Positions 54,901-64,000 of a DNA stretch of 64,000 bases are shown in pieces. The notes under the pieces are model-generated. The model was not told where the DNA came from, ran no database searches, and saw nothing but the letters and a program-made list of their open reading frames with translations. Both the position numbers and the translations under genes were made by a program. Source of the stretch: Pseudoips prasinana (Eukaryota > Arthropoda > Insecta > Lepidoptera > Nolidae); the NCBI GenBank assembly GCA_951640165.1, contig OX621242.1:14935501-14999500 (forward strand), read 5' to 3'. Position 1 is the stretch's first letter; every line of letters starts with the position of its first letter.

Positions 54901-57900
54901 TTTCTAATATTAGTGTGATTTTAGTCCAGCAGTCGATTAAAATATATTTAAAAGAAATAAAAATATATATAATATATTTTTTAGACTTTGTGACAGAACA
55001 TGACTTGTATTACAAACAACTATATATAGTTATTTAATTATATTCTAAGTATTATTATATTATATTATTAGATTGTGAATTATGAATATTTAATCAAATA
55101 TAGCCATAATATTTAAGATTTAAAATGTAATGTGTTTAAGTATAAGTCTTGCGCCGAGCGATGTTAGCGTATTTGTGCATTCATTGATAATAATTAATTA
55201 TTTAAATTAATCTTATCATTTTTGAGAATTGATGAATGAGAAAATGCCCTTGTGGCGTAATAGCTGAGGTACTTGCCTCGCTACTCCTAGGCGTATTTAG
55301 GGTTCGAGTCATGTTGGTACTAATTTTTGAATGTTTGTATAATTAATAGAATTAATCTCATAGTGCGGGCGTTGTCTTCATAAATAAACTAAATTTCATA
55401 AAAAAACTGTTTTTGCATGATGGAGTAACAACGCTAAATCTAAACATCTAATGAGCTGACAAAAAGGATCTTGACAGACACACCGACAAAGAAGTGCTTC
55501 TATACCTAAGTGTTCCTGTTTTCTTTTAAAGTATGGAACCCTAAACCCAATTCACAATAAAACTTCGACTATTTTTACAAAACCCGATGTAATCAAAAAG
55601 CATACCGTATCGATTAAAAACAGAATTATCAAATTCGGTTCACATACCACGGAAAATCAGGTAACATAGACGTAGTAAAAATAAAAAGCATAAAGGCTTG
55701 ATAACCTCCTTCTTGTAAAGTCGGTTAAAAAGGTGGGTACCGCCATTCTGCTTCAATCATTTGTTTCGCTATCCATCGAGAATATTGATTATACTATAAC
55801 TCCTATCGATTATGCCAAGGTTATTAAAACAAAATTGCGATAACCTCGGTCACATAGACACTTATAGAGCGATAATACTCACGGCTGCTTTACTAGGTTT
55901 GTATCCCGATGCATCTGTTTGTTGACATGTCGGCACGAGCTCCTGCAGCGAATCGTAACCTTTTTTTATAGCATCTCTTCTCTTCTGTTCTGCCTGTGAA
56001 TATAATTGAGGAAATGTAATCAGTGAAATAATATAAAACTTATTAGTAGCACTGATCCGCCATATTTTAATAGGTGAAGTTTCCGCCATATTTTAATAGG
56101 GTCGCATGACTTCCATTTACAAGGATTTAGGTAATTAAAAATATACAAAGATTGGGAGATTGAGAAGAGTGGGACAACAAAATAAGATCGAGACTCTCAT
56201 CTACAACATGTAACGTAATTACTAATCACCCTCAAACACCCCAATTAGAATATAATGTTGTAATCATAACACATACACTAAATTTTTTATTTAACATGTA
56301 TATACATTGTTATTTACTAAATTAGTTTCTTAAAATAAAGTTTATTTTTCTTTATTTTGGATTGTATGATGAAATTTGTATGAATACAAATAAAACTGCG
56401 ATTTTAAAAGTTTTATTACTGTGACTTACGGTCTATTTCAATTTGTTTTGACTGTACATGGTTAATATGACAATAATTTCGGAGTTATAATTAGTTTGGA
56501 ATAAAAAATTGCCTATATTAAAAATGATATAAATCGATTCAGGAAACGATTCTGAACAAACTATTGTGTCAGGATGTGCGTTAATTAAGTTACATCTTGT
56601 ATACTATTAGGAACTGCATGGAAGCAGTCATAAGATTTTATTTTACATTTATTGTTTTGTCTTTGTTTCTTACATTTTACAAACTCTTCTTTAAGACTTC
56701 CCTTCGATATAAAATAAAATTACTATGTCATCATCATGTCAGCCAAATTACGTCCACTGCTGAACAAAATCCTCCCCCAAATAATATGGGGGATATGCCA
56801 TAATCGCCACGCTTGGCAGACGGTTGGCGATCGCAGTTTGATGGTCATAGAAAAACGCTGCTGCCCGTTCTCTGGTAGGTATTCCCTCGGGACTATTTCT
56901 AGGCCCCGCACGGGATAAGTTGGGGTGATGATATTGTTCGCCGTCACCACACAGCGAATATATACAGGGTGGCCGAGGAGTTGACGTTCAAACGCAAAAA
57001 TCATATACTTTATGATCCGAATCACCCCATGTACATATGTTCTACTATTTTGCGTAGTTTTCGAGATAGAATTTTGATCGATCCTGAGCTCAAAGCCTAA
57101 TTTTGAACTTTCGAATAAATTCTAAGTCAGTTCTGCAATGATTAGATAAACCATACTTTTTAGGGTGTTAGGTTAAACTATGCTAATAAGTTAAGTATCA
57201 CAAAAAAACTGAACCAGAAATGTTCAACAGAACGAGAAAAAATCGAAATCTGATGATAAGTGAAATTTATTTAAAAAAATCATTAAAAGATTCTATCTCG
57301 AAAACTGCGCAAAATCGTAGAACATAGTACACGGGGCTGATTCGGATACTCCTCATCATTAAGTATCTAAATTTCGCGTTTGAACGTCAACGCCTCGGCC
57401 AACCTATATAATAATGACATAGTAAAGATCCAGAACCACACTGACATTATACATTTTATCATGTGAAGTAGATAATAAAACCACAATCCTAATATAAATT
57501 TGTCTTACGTCTGACTATGCACCTAGCCTTAGAATACGTAGCTATCTAAATGTTTACTGATGAATTTAACATCATTATTAATGTGACTAAGTTCTTATGC
57601 ACACGGTCGCCTTACCACCTTCGGGCATTTCGACGAAAATAGTTCTATTTTAGACACCAATGCTTTGTACACGGGACTTTACGTTAACATAGCATAGTAT
57701 CTATGCCTGAACAGAATGAATAAAATTTAGCAACACAGCATTCAAAGCTAGCAATATATTTTCCGAGAATCCATTTAATAAGGACACATTACATTATCAT
57801 TTCAAAATTGAGTTTAAAGGATTGACAAGCTATGTCCCGCGGTTTCACCCGCGTTAACGTAGTTTTACCGTATAATAGTAACAAACATACGTCCATATCG

Positions 57901-60900
57901 TCCTATACACACAAACTTTCGCATTTTTAACATTAGTAGGATGTGTACCTCTAGCGGTTTTGGCAATGCACGCCGGAATAGCTCGCAGATGGTAGAATTT
58001 TTTCTACTTATTTGACACTTATCGTCATATTGGACACCTCACACAATATCTTTATAAATTGTAGCCTATGTGTTATTCTGATGTATAAGCTATATTATTG
58101 TAAAGTTTCATTAAAAACCATTCAGTAGTATTTACGTGAAAGAGTAACAAACATCCATCCATTCATCCATACTTACAAACTTTCGCATTTATAATATTAA
58201 GTAGGATGTAACAAACGACCGATAGCATGAGATGTCAGACGATTTTATTATCCGTCTTCGGTACTGATGCCAATTTAGTATCATGTCGTATGAAGTATGT
58301 GTGGGCGACACTAACATCCGTATACAGCTCTATTCCTTCCTCACTTATACCGCAACTTTTGTATAAAGGTGTATGACAACAGAAGGTAAGGTGGAAATAA
58401 GCAGTTCTTTAAGATAATGTCAAACGCATATGTCTTGCGTCATGGTCTATTACTCGCTGGCACGCTTCTGCATTTGAGATATTAAATCCCAGTCAGCGGT
58501 GCGTCTCCACAGCTCCGCATCATATGTTAGCAGCGAATGCCCAGTTTACATGTAATTTGCACGCACCTCTTCCGTCCTATGGAGATTACACTATGCTATA
58601 AGACAAGGTGTCTGCTATTAGACACTCTACTTAGTCTCACACACACACACACCACACCTTGGAATAAGTATCTACTCCTTCTAATCTGAATGAAAGCTGT
58701 TATTGCATATAAAACTTAGTTATGGGTACACAATTAAAGCATATACTGATCATTATTTGAAACTGTGATAATACCATCAAAGGAGCATACCTACTATATT
58801 ATACTGATTGGCAGTAACAAAATAATGATAAATTTTAATCAAGTAAAAATTTTAAATTATTTTTACCCGTAAATACTGTCTTAAATTTAATGCATAGCAA
58901 TGTACCACATTTTTCGTTTCTAAAAAAACAACGTCTCTCTCATTGAGCATACAAACATTTCCGGGATTCTTTTTTATTTATATAGATAATTATAAGTAAG
59001 CCAAGCTATAGACTGTTGGTGTCTGCACCAGGTAAAACCTGTACCACAGGCATTCTAATGGCTTAAAAGATATACTTATCTATTTTAAAGAATACAATAA
59101 ATACACTTTATTTGGACCCAAAATATAAGATTATACATAGATAATGACTTATTTATTTTATTGTATAGATAGAAAAAGGTAAAATTTTATTGTAAAAATA
59201 AACTTTGACTCGGATCTAAAAGTCTCTTGGTGTTAGTAAGGTTTCAATAAATACATATTAAAATATGTATTGATTTCATTAGAGGCAATTAAATTGACAT
59301 TTTATGAAAAATTGTAAAATGCCTATTTAATTAAATATAGTGTCATAAAAATGTTATTTGATTAGTAAAAATTATATTATTTTAAATTTAATTAGATATG
59401 TATTGTTGAATGTTTTCATATAAAATTCAGGCATAATTTTTTTTTTATTAAATATAGTTTTAGGGCACAACATAAAATCATCAATTATGTTTACCTATTC
59501 TATAATAAATAGTTGTGCCTTGATCCACACATATTAATCAGTATTAAATTTTTAATTCCATATACCAATCAATCAAAATCCTAAATAAATAATGTTGAAT
59601 GACATCAAATAATTTTAAGTATACCTAACCTAAAAAACCTAACCTAATGATGAAACACTAGAATGAAACACTAAAGCAACTAAAAAAAATATGCATCTCA
59701 AAACATGCATATTTTTTTGTTGCCCTAGTGTTTCTTTACATGTCTAATTATTTATTCTTTTTTGCATTTTCATAAATAACCGTGTCTATTACTCGCCTTT
59801 TAAACATAAATACTTTTGACATGGTGTTTCTTTTGACATTGGCAGGATCATTATTGTTGTGATGGAGCTTTGCTGACAAATTGTAATTGGAAATCAAAGA
59901 AATGAAAATTAGAAAATGTCACCAGTAAAAATAAATGACAAATAAAGTAGAAATATTTACTTATGGTGCAAATCAGTCTACTTGTCCACAGCCACATATA
60001 GCTCAGCCTGGCCTAATGATTGCAATTTGAAACTTTTAATTAATAACTATTTTATAAATTATTAAATATTTATAAAATATTTTCTATTTGTAATATGGTC
60101 ACATATTACAAATAGAAAATATTTTTTCAAAGTTACTCTTATTTTCACTGACAATCTAGCAGTACAGTAGAAATGGGTAATCAAAGAATTTAACTCCATT
60201 CCACCTCATATCATACATTGGTGATGCAAAATATATAAAATACTTAGATGTAATATGTTTCCATGCACACTATAGGTAATTTTTTTATAAAGTTCACACA
60301 ATAAAGAGATTTATTGTAGTGCTGCTGGTCAACTTTATAATAATAATGAAAAAACTCACAGTCATTCTCAGTAAACCTAATTTTTATACAGTTCAGTTTA
60401 TAATAGTATATGACCAACTAAATCAATTTTATACATTCAAGAAACATCAACCGACAAGGCTTTGCCAGTATTTTTACAAAAATATGCTTGGTGTGATATG
60501 CTTGGGTAAGTTGTTTGTTACATACCTGCAAAATATTCCAGGAATAGATTTAGTTGAATCTTAAATATATATTAATACAATTCATTATATAATACTTACT
60601 TGTGTATGAGCTTCCCTTCTTCTCTCTTTAAAACTAAGTGCAGATGCCTTGTTGTCTCCACTATCATCTTCATCTTCTGCAATAACAATATATCATAAAT
60701 CATTGTCAATACATCACTTGTTTTAATGTATTTTGAATAATTCATTAAGATTATCAGCTGCAATGCTAGCAACCTGCACCGAACAAATGTTTGTATAGAA
60801 GCAGTTCTAACCTGCTGCTTAAGAAAACAAAAGGGTATTTAAAATTGAAGCACACTAAACTAAGGGGAAGCATGAGTCCAGAAAACAATTTGGCATGTAT

Positions 60901-61726
60901 GATGGTACTAAAAATACCATGTTCTTTTAATATTATTTTTTTATTTATTTATCATTACATAATTACATTCACATTATATAATTATTTACAACACTACTAC
61001 TCTAATCTAAAATTGGTCTCTAATAGTGTTTAGACTGACCAGTTAGACTAGTGGTCTGACTGCTTGGTTGTGGGTTCAATCCCCACCCACTTGTGTGATG
61101 GGCATAATTATTTGTTCTGTGTCTTGGTGTTATTTAAGTATAATATGTATGAATTTAGATATAAAATAAGTATGTTTATCAGGTTCTGCCAGTTTAAGGG
61201 TTATAGTTGTCTCAAGATATTTAATAAATTAGATGAATTTGGCCATGATAAATAAAAAATGCCCCTTTTGATAAGTATAAGAATCCCAAACCACAATGAA
61301 TTGAGAGTAAGGAAAGACACAAAAGATGATGGATTATGACAAGTGAAAATCTGTTAACTTTGTGTGTATTTTTGTAACTTGATACTTTAGTCAAGGACGC
61401 TTTTACAGCTCCACCGGGCAATAGAGCGGGCACTCGAGCCATCAAGAAAATAGGTGTATATATGTATAGGTACGTATGTTTAATAAAAATAGGAGGTATC
61501 ATTATGTACACCAATGCTCTAATAATATAAACTTCGCAAGTATGTAAGTAACGGCTAATAGTCTTTATTTCTATCCAGAAGTGAAGGCTTTACTGGTTAT
61601 AACCTACTTAATAAGTTGCACAAAGATAAAACTAGTATTCTACAACTTACCCGAGTTCTGGTTCGAAGAAGAAGGGGTCTGATGTATATTCTGGATTGAC
61701 CCACTGCTTCCACATCGGGGATACAT
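45826..61726 (-). CDS. Mlx: Mlx / bigmax bHLH-zipper transcription factor (five coding exons)
   Basis: Joined exons 61726-61651, 60676-60600, 55993-55883, 50439-50242 and 45993-45826 give 209 residues; all junctions are GT/AG and phases agree (first junction splits codon 26, others fall between codons). Residues 1-40 form a polar acidic N-terminus. About 43-100 is the bHLH, with basic [15 protein letters not shown] carrying the His, Glu and Arg that contact E-boxes, a loop after VPTCQQ, and helix 2 [12 protein letters not shown]. 100-140 is a leucine zipper. 155-209 is the dimerisation and cytoplasmic-localisation region ([29 protein letters not shown]). This is the domain order of Mlx, which dimerises with Mondo/ChREBP to drive glucose-responsive genes. 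An in-frame TAA lies 9 bases before the ATG. Introns carry many repeats. The symbol follows the vertebrate name; bigmax is the fly name. Confidence 0.93.
46093..46338. mobile_element. GACGTCAC-core MITE, complete copy
   Basis: About 105-bp inverted arms: GGGGCTCTACCGG and AATGGCGTTCAAATAAATAA through AATCAATCGTTAAAT, with the complement on the right ending CCGGTAGAGGCCC. The unpaired centre contains ATTTATGACGTCACATG. A truncated relative is at 33676-33855. Confidence 0.85.
46855..47023 (+). mobile_element. short Helitron, third type
   Basis: A|TCTACTATACAAAAATAAG at the start, then CTTCCTGACGCTATAACTCC and CTCGGGCTCCGTGAGGTTTA. The end is AACGCAAGTAACACCGCGGG then GCACAGCTAG|T at 47023. It lies inside Mlx intron 4. 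Confidence 0.85.
47534..47597. repeat. nested palindrome
   Basis: Outer arms ACGTGAAAATATTAT and ATAATATTTTCACGT enclose an inner TAGGGATA / TATCCCTA hairpin. Confidence 0.65.
48317..48517 (-). repeat. tRNA-derived SINE, family B, diverged
   Basis: Minus strand reads ATTGATTGCCTCATTGGACT, GTAGCGTATTAGG, GGTCAGGCCAAAATGTG and GAGCCTCGAGAGCAAGTAAA, matching 25028-25210 with many substitutions and internal losses. Confidence 0.65.
50242..50439 (-). CDS. Mlx: Mlx exon 4 (helix 2 and leucine zipper)
   Basis: Acceptor CTAACTTCCAG, 66 codons from [13 protein letters not shown] through [20 protein letters not shown] to DQDKFQI, donor GTACGT. GC-rich for the region, consistent with selection on coding sequence. 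Confidence 0.93.
50744..50806. repeat. hairpin, about 29-bp arms
   Basis: AAAAACCATTTTTTTTCAC then TCACAAATA, four-base loop, then the near-perfect complement TTTGTGAAGTGAAAAAAAAA and TGGTTTTT. Confidence 0.7.
51366..51689 (+). mobile_element. short Helitron, second type, complete
   Basis: A|TCTATTATACATATAATAAA at the start. 3' hairpin ACGCGGGTAAAACCGCGGGG then CACAGCTAG|T. Complete at both ends with the A/T insertion site. 324 bp. Contains GTCTGTGTGTCTGTTTGTCT. Confidence 0.92.
52098..52225 (+). repeat. tRNA-derived SINE, family D
   Basis: ATGGGCCTGTTGTTCTAGTG, GTCGTGGGTTCGATTCC and GATGAGCACGATTATTTGTT. A related copy is at 61036-61215. Confidence 0.75.
52239..52385 (-). mobile_element. 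Helitron, first type, 3'-truncated
   Basis: 5' end at 52385 (minus strand TCACACTAATATTATAAAG). Interior GTTTGTTACTTCTTCACGTC. The terminal hairpin is missing on the left. Confidence 0.75.
52414..52598 (-). mobile_element. Helitron, first type
   Basis: 5' TCCTACTAATATTATAAAGG at 52598. 3' hairpin ACGCGGGTAAAACCACGGGG with the terminal CTAG changed to TTAG on the minus strand (CTAA on plus, 52414-52417). Confidence 0.8.
52615..52695 (+). repeat. SINE family C, 3' fragment
   Basis: TGCCATAGTACAGACTCTGT and GATCAGGTGACAGTGTG match the family C tail with substitutions. Confidence 0.5.
52745..52986 (-). repeat. tRNA-derived SINE, family A
   Basis: Minus orientation, close match to 14453-14692, including GGTTCGAATCC and GGTCGCCGTAGCCTAGTTGG. 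Confidence 0.9.
53041..53214 (+). mobile_element. Helitron, first type, degraded 3' end
   Basis: Starts TCCAACTAATATGCGAAAGT. Blocks GGATGTTCTTACTCTTTCAC and GATGAAACTTTGAATT. The 3' hairpin is only partly kept (GACGCGAGTGAAACCGGCAC). Confidence 0.75.
53612..53925 (-). mobile_element. short Helitron, second type, complete
   Basis: Minus strand: A|TCTATACATATAAAAAAGTC at 53925 and GCGGGTAAAACCGCGGGGAA then CAGCTAG|T at 53612. Same family as 51366-51689, opposite orientation, 1.9 kb away. Confidence 0.9.
54335..54509. repeat. 43-bp tandem array, four units
   Basis: Units start at 54335, 54378, 54421 and 54464, each a variant of TACATCAGTCAATTCTGCAA then CTGCAAATTTTAGTTCCTAG and CGC. Exact 43-bp phase. 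Confidence 0.92.
54734..54918 (-). mobile_element. Helitron, first type
   Basis: 5' TCACACTAATATTAGAAAGG at 54918. 3' hairpin GCGGGTCAAACCGCGGGGCA then CAGCCAG, with terminal CTAG altered. Confidence 0.8.
55246..55325 (+). repeat. tRNA-like SINE head
   Basis: GCCCTTGTGGCGTAATAGCT, then GGGTTCGAGTCATG: A- and B-box-like segments spaced as in a tRNA, but without a closing acceptor stem. Confidence 0.45.
55555..55735. repeat. repeat ending in AAAGTCGGTTAAAAA
   Basis: GATAACCTCCTTCTTGTAAA then GTCGGTTAAAAA matches the end of the repeat at 17866-17896. Confidence 0.5.
55883..55993 (-). CDS. Mlx: Mlx exon 3 (basic region and helix 1)
   Basis: Acceptor TTATATTCACAG, then [20 protein letters not shown] and [17 protein letters not shown], donor GTGAGT. 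37 codons. Downstream frame extension past GTGAGT is intron. Confidence 0.94.
56723..56935 (+). repeat. LINE/SINE tail-type repeat
   Basis: ACGTCCACTGCTGAACAAAA then TCCTCCCCCAAA and CGCCACGCTTGGCAGACGGT. Such CCACTGCTGGACA...CCTCCCCCAA words end many lepidopteran retroposons. Confidence 0.55.
56965..57405. mobile_element. MITE with about 110-bp inverted arms
   Basis: Left AGGGTGGCCGAGGAGTTGAC, GTTCAAACGC and GTTTTCGAGATAGAAT. The right end carries the complement (GCGTTTGAACGTCAACGCCT then CGGCCAACCT) with substitutions and one indel. TATA-like flanks. Confidence 0.8.
57827..57941 (-). mobile_element. Helitron, first type, internally deleted
   Basis: 5' TCCTACTAATGTTAAAAATG at 57941. 3' hairpin ACGCGGGTGAAACCGCGGGA. 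Only 115 bp. Confidence 0.7.
58050..58206 (-). mobile_element. Helitron, first type, 3'-truncated
   Basis: 5' TCCTACTTAATATTATAAAT at 58206, then GGATGAATGGATGGATGTTT and GTTACTCTTTCACG. Confidence 0.7.
60073..60125. repeat. 24-bp hairpin
   Basis: AAAATATTTTCTATTTGTAA then TATG, short loop, and the full complement CATATTACAAATAGAAAATA then TTTT. Confidence 0.75.
60600..60676 (-). CDS. Mlx: Mlx exon 2
   Basis: Acceptor TATTGTTATTGCAG. Two bases complete codon 26 (Glu), then [20 protein letters not shown] and EAHTQ, donor GTAAGT. Contributes the acidic stretch and the start of the basic region. Confidence 0.92.
60677..61650 (-). other. Mlx intron 1
   Basis: About 1 kb. Holds SINE D at 61036-61215. 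No other feature. Confidence 0.7.
61036..61215 (+). repeat. tRNA-derived SINE, family D, diverged
   Basis: TGACCAGTTAGACTAGTGGT, TGTGGGTTCAATCCCCACCC and GGCATAATTATTTGTTCTGT. Confidence 0.7.
61651..61726 (-). CDS. Mlx: Mlx exon 1 (start codon)
   Basis: ATG at 61726-61724, then [20 protein letters not shown] and SNQNS, with one base of codon 26 before donor GTAAGT at 61650. A stop (TAA) lies in frame 9 bases upstream, so this Met starts the protein unless another upstream exon splices in. Confidence 0.85.
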
Positions 61727-62448
61727 ATTGATAAATTATCTTACTAAGAATGCCAAATCTTAAGAAAAATAAGTGTTGTTTACTTTTTACTCAAATTCTT
61801 ATAAAACATTACGTTAATAGACATAACACTAGGTTTAAACCTCAAATATCTTAAGAAAAGTCAACATTATTATAAATTGAAATAAAATTAACATTAATTA
61901 CTATTTATAACACGTAAATAATTACGCACAAAACCATTAGATTGTTGATGGCTGGGTGGCTGATTTGTTTGATTAAATAAGCTAGCTAGCTGTCAAATTT
62001 TCTGACATATCTGACATTTCCCTCTAACTCCCTATAATCTATACCATGAGGACAACGGACACTTTATTAAGATTCCGATTGTGCTTTTATGAAGTCTAGT
62101 CTATGAAGACTATAAAAGAGAGACAATTTATGTACCCTAAAATAAGTGAACACGAGTGAGTATCCACCAGCACTCAAACTGAACAACTGTACAAGTGGTC
62201 CCCAAGGGTCAAATACCTGTGAGTGATCGACAACCACCTGAGTATGGCCCCCTATTTAACACAAGTCATAAACTAAGGCCGCCACACGCACGCGCAGCTC
62301 CGCTCCACCGTAAACTCCTCTCTTCTCTCAGCAAACGTTATATAAGCATGCTACACCTGCCTGGTTCACTCTCACGAGTGAGTCAAGCAGGAGAAAGTTA
62401 CAGATTTATTTATATTACAAGCTTCTGCCGAGCTCGCAATATAAATAA
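61727..62448. other. Mlx upstream region; no other gene
   Basis: Presumed 5' UTR and promoter side of the minus-strand Mlx gene. 62200-62400 is GC-richer. 62404-62450 holds an inverted pair ATTTATTTATATT / AATATAAATAAAT around CAAGCTTCTGCCGAGCTCGC. No frame with a recognisable motif. Confidence 0.35.
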
Positions 62449-64000
62449 ATTAAAGGCTACCCCACTCTAGAGATCTATACAAAAGCCCTTACTGAATACA
62501 ACAAAGAAATTGGGAAGGCTAAACGAGCATCTTGGAAAAGGTTCTCTGAGGAGTTAAACAACACGCCTCAGGGGGCCCGCATCCACAAGCTGCTCGCTAA
62601 TGACAAACCTAACCCAATTGGCTTGCTAAAGGGACCTGACGGAACCTACGCGGCTAATGAAGAAGACACGCTGAAGATTTTGATTGCAAGCCACTTCCCT
62701 GGCGCAGAATGGAACTCGCCTTGCAACGAGGACTGGAATAGGGCGGCGAGGATAATTAGGCCCGGGGTTGTGAAGTGAGCAATCGGGTCTTTCAACCCGT
62801 ACAAATCCAGTGGACCAGATAATATATTGCCCGTCTTCTTACAGAAGGGCATGGATAAACTGATACCGCTTCTGGTAAAAATGTTTCGGGCAAGTTACGC
62901 CTGGGGCTATATCCCAGATCGTTGGACAAAGGCTAAAGTACTTTTTATACCTAAAGCGGGTAAGAATGCCTATTCCCTGCCTAAGTCCTTCAGGCCAATC
63001 AGCCTAACCTCCTTTCTCCTGAAAACACTGGAGAAAATACTCGACAGGTACATAAGGGAGGAAGGACTAAAGTCACAGCCTATCCACAGTACTCAACACG
63101 CATACTATAGAGGCAGGTCCACGGAAACCGCCCTGCTGCAATTGACAGATAGGGTCGAAAGAGCACTGGAGGACAAACAGATAGCACTCTGTGCATTCTT
63201 GGATATTGAAGGCGCCTTTGATAACACCCTGACAGGCACGTTGATCAATGGAACCAACAAGAACATTGATCAAACAACTGTCAATTGGGTAAAGGCAATG
63301 CTTTCTAACCGTAAAGCTCTGGTCTCGCTTCATGGAACTACCGTGGAGGTTGCCACAACGAGAGGCTGCCCACAGGGTGGTGTACTATCCCCACTCCTGT
63401 GGATCTTAGCAATAGATGAGCTTTTATACAAGCTAGCAGAACAAAGAATCGACACTTTGGGATACGCTGATGACCTTGTGGAGATTATACGGGGTTTCTG
63501 TCAAAGCTTGTTGTCGTCACTGATGCAGAACGCTCTTAACATCGTCAATCGATGGTGTAGAGCGAATCAGCTATCCGTAAATGCTGTCAAAAAACTTATC
63601 GTACCGTTTACTCGAAAGAGGGCTCTAGACAAATTAGTCCCTTCAGTAATAAACGGCAGCGAGATACAGTTTTACAATGAGGTTACATATTTGGGAGTAT
63701 ATTTTGACCAAAAGCTCACATGGAACCCACATATCAAGAAAACTATAAATCTAAAACTATCAAAAGGCACAAATTGCCTTAGGTATTGGGCGTCGCCTGG
63801 TAGGGAGAAGGTGGGGATCCCACCCCAAACTTCTCCTATGGTTATACACTGCTAAAGCGAGACCGACCATTACGTATGGCTCGGTAGTTTGGTGGAGCAA
63901 AACCAGCCAAACGACAGTAATAAACTGGCTCAATAGCCTGCAAAGATCTGTATGTATGGGAGCCATGTCCTCCACTCCTGGAGCGTCACTAGAGGCATTG
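62449..64000 (+). pseudogene. LINE ORF2 reverse transcriptase, broken, runs off the window
   Basis: An open frame from about 62449 gives the linker before RT (EIYTKALTEYNKEIGKAKRA). TGA at 62776-62778 interrupts it, and it resumes with SFNPYKSSGPDNI and, from 62827, 342 open codons. RT motifs in order: FRPISLTSFLLKTLEKILDR, HAYYRGRSTETALL, motif A AFLDIEGAFDN (63193-63225), motif B GCPQGGVLSPLLW (63364 on), and YADD in LGYADDLVEI (63460-63480). Near 63775-63800 the frame shifts, and the downstream frame reads GSHPKLLLWLYTAKARPTIT then YGSVVWWSKT, the usual post-RT segment. The EGAFDN and post-RT pattern suggests the jockey superfamily (LOA/I-like). The RNase H remnant at 40441-41290 could be from the same group. 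Two lesions make it inactive. Confidence 0.82.

Larger units (their letters stand above)
50440..55882 (-). other. Mlx intron 3
   Basis: 5.4 kb, the most repeat-loaded intron: six Helitrons, SINEs A, C and D, a tRNA-like SINE head, a 50744-50806 hairpin and a 43-bp tandem array. No other exon recognised. Confidence 0.7.
55994..60599 (-). other. Mlx intron 2
   Basis: 4.6 kb. Contains the LINE/SINE-tail-like 56723-56935, a MITE, two Helitrons, a (CA)n run near 58640 and a hairpin at 60073-60125. No coding exon recognised. Confidence 0.7.

Overview
The window looks like nuclear DNA of a moth or butterfly (Lepidoptera). It is AT-rich and dense with short non-autonomous Helitrons of the lepidopteran type (5' TCCTACTAAT..., 3' hairpin then CACAGCTAG, inserted between A and T). 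It also carries several tRNA-derived SINE families, RTE-, CR1/jockey- and LOA/I-type LINE tails, mariner, PIF/Harbinger, DIRS-like and Ty3/gypsy-like remnants, and many long-inverted-repeat MITEs. One confidently identified host gene is present.

That gene is an Mlx (fly bigmax) orthologue: bHLH-leucine-zipper partner of Mondo/ChREBP. It lies on the minus strand at 61726-45826, with five coding exons whose GT/AG junctions and phases fit together into a 209-residue protein. Its four introns (about 1.0, 4.6, 5.4 and 4.2 kb) hold Helitrons, SINEs, MITEs and a 43-bp tandem array. A second probable host gene, on the plus strand at 31308-31660, encodes an 81-residue single-pass membrane protein of unknown function; its CDS lies in one exon after a good acceptor and is followed by AATAAA.

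Region by region: 0-2.4 kb mostly featureless, with a doubtful exon at the edge. 2.4-4.2 kb a broken PIF/Harbinger element carrying transposase (minus) and a MADF-type partner (plus). 4.4-4.75 kb a CpG-rich minisatellite. 6.2-12.8 kb a decayed DIRS-like retrotransposon split by a young 4.27-kb Ty3/gypsy-like LTR element. That LTR element keeps one open 514-codon gag-protease-integrase-tail frame and has lost RT, RNase H and the integrase core. 13.6-14.0 kb a cluster of foldback repeats. 15.2-16.0, 36.35-37.1 and 42.4-43.4 kb three elements with long inverted arms. 16.2-20 kb minisatellite, interspersed repeats, a dead mariner and a LINE tail. 21-31 kb mainly noncoding with SINEs and LINE tails. 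32-45 kb a patchwork of MITEs, SINEs, tandem repeats, a LINE RNase H tail and a transposon HTH domain. 45.8-61.7 kb the Mlx gene. 62.4-64 kb a broken LINE reverse transcriptase running off the end.

Identifications come from reading motifs and matching sequence within the window; no database search was made. The most unusual items are the shrunken gag-protease-integrase-tail ORF, a 17-bp-arm palindrome present in only one of that element's LTRs, and a transposon whose terminal repeat motif recurs inside it as GGCCGCGCAATCGT boxes.
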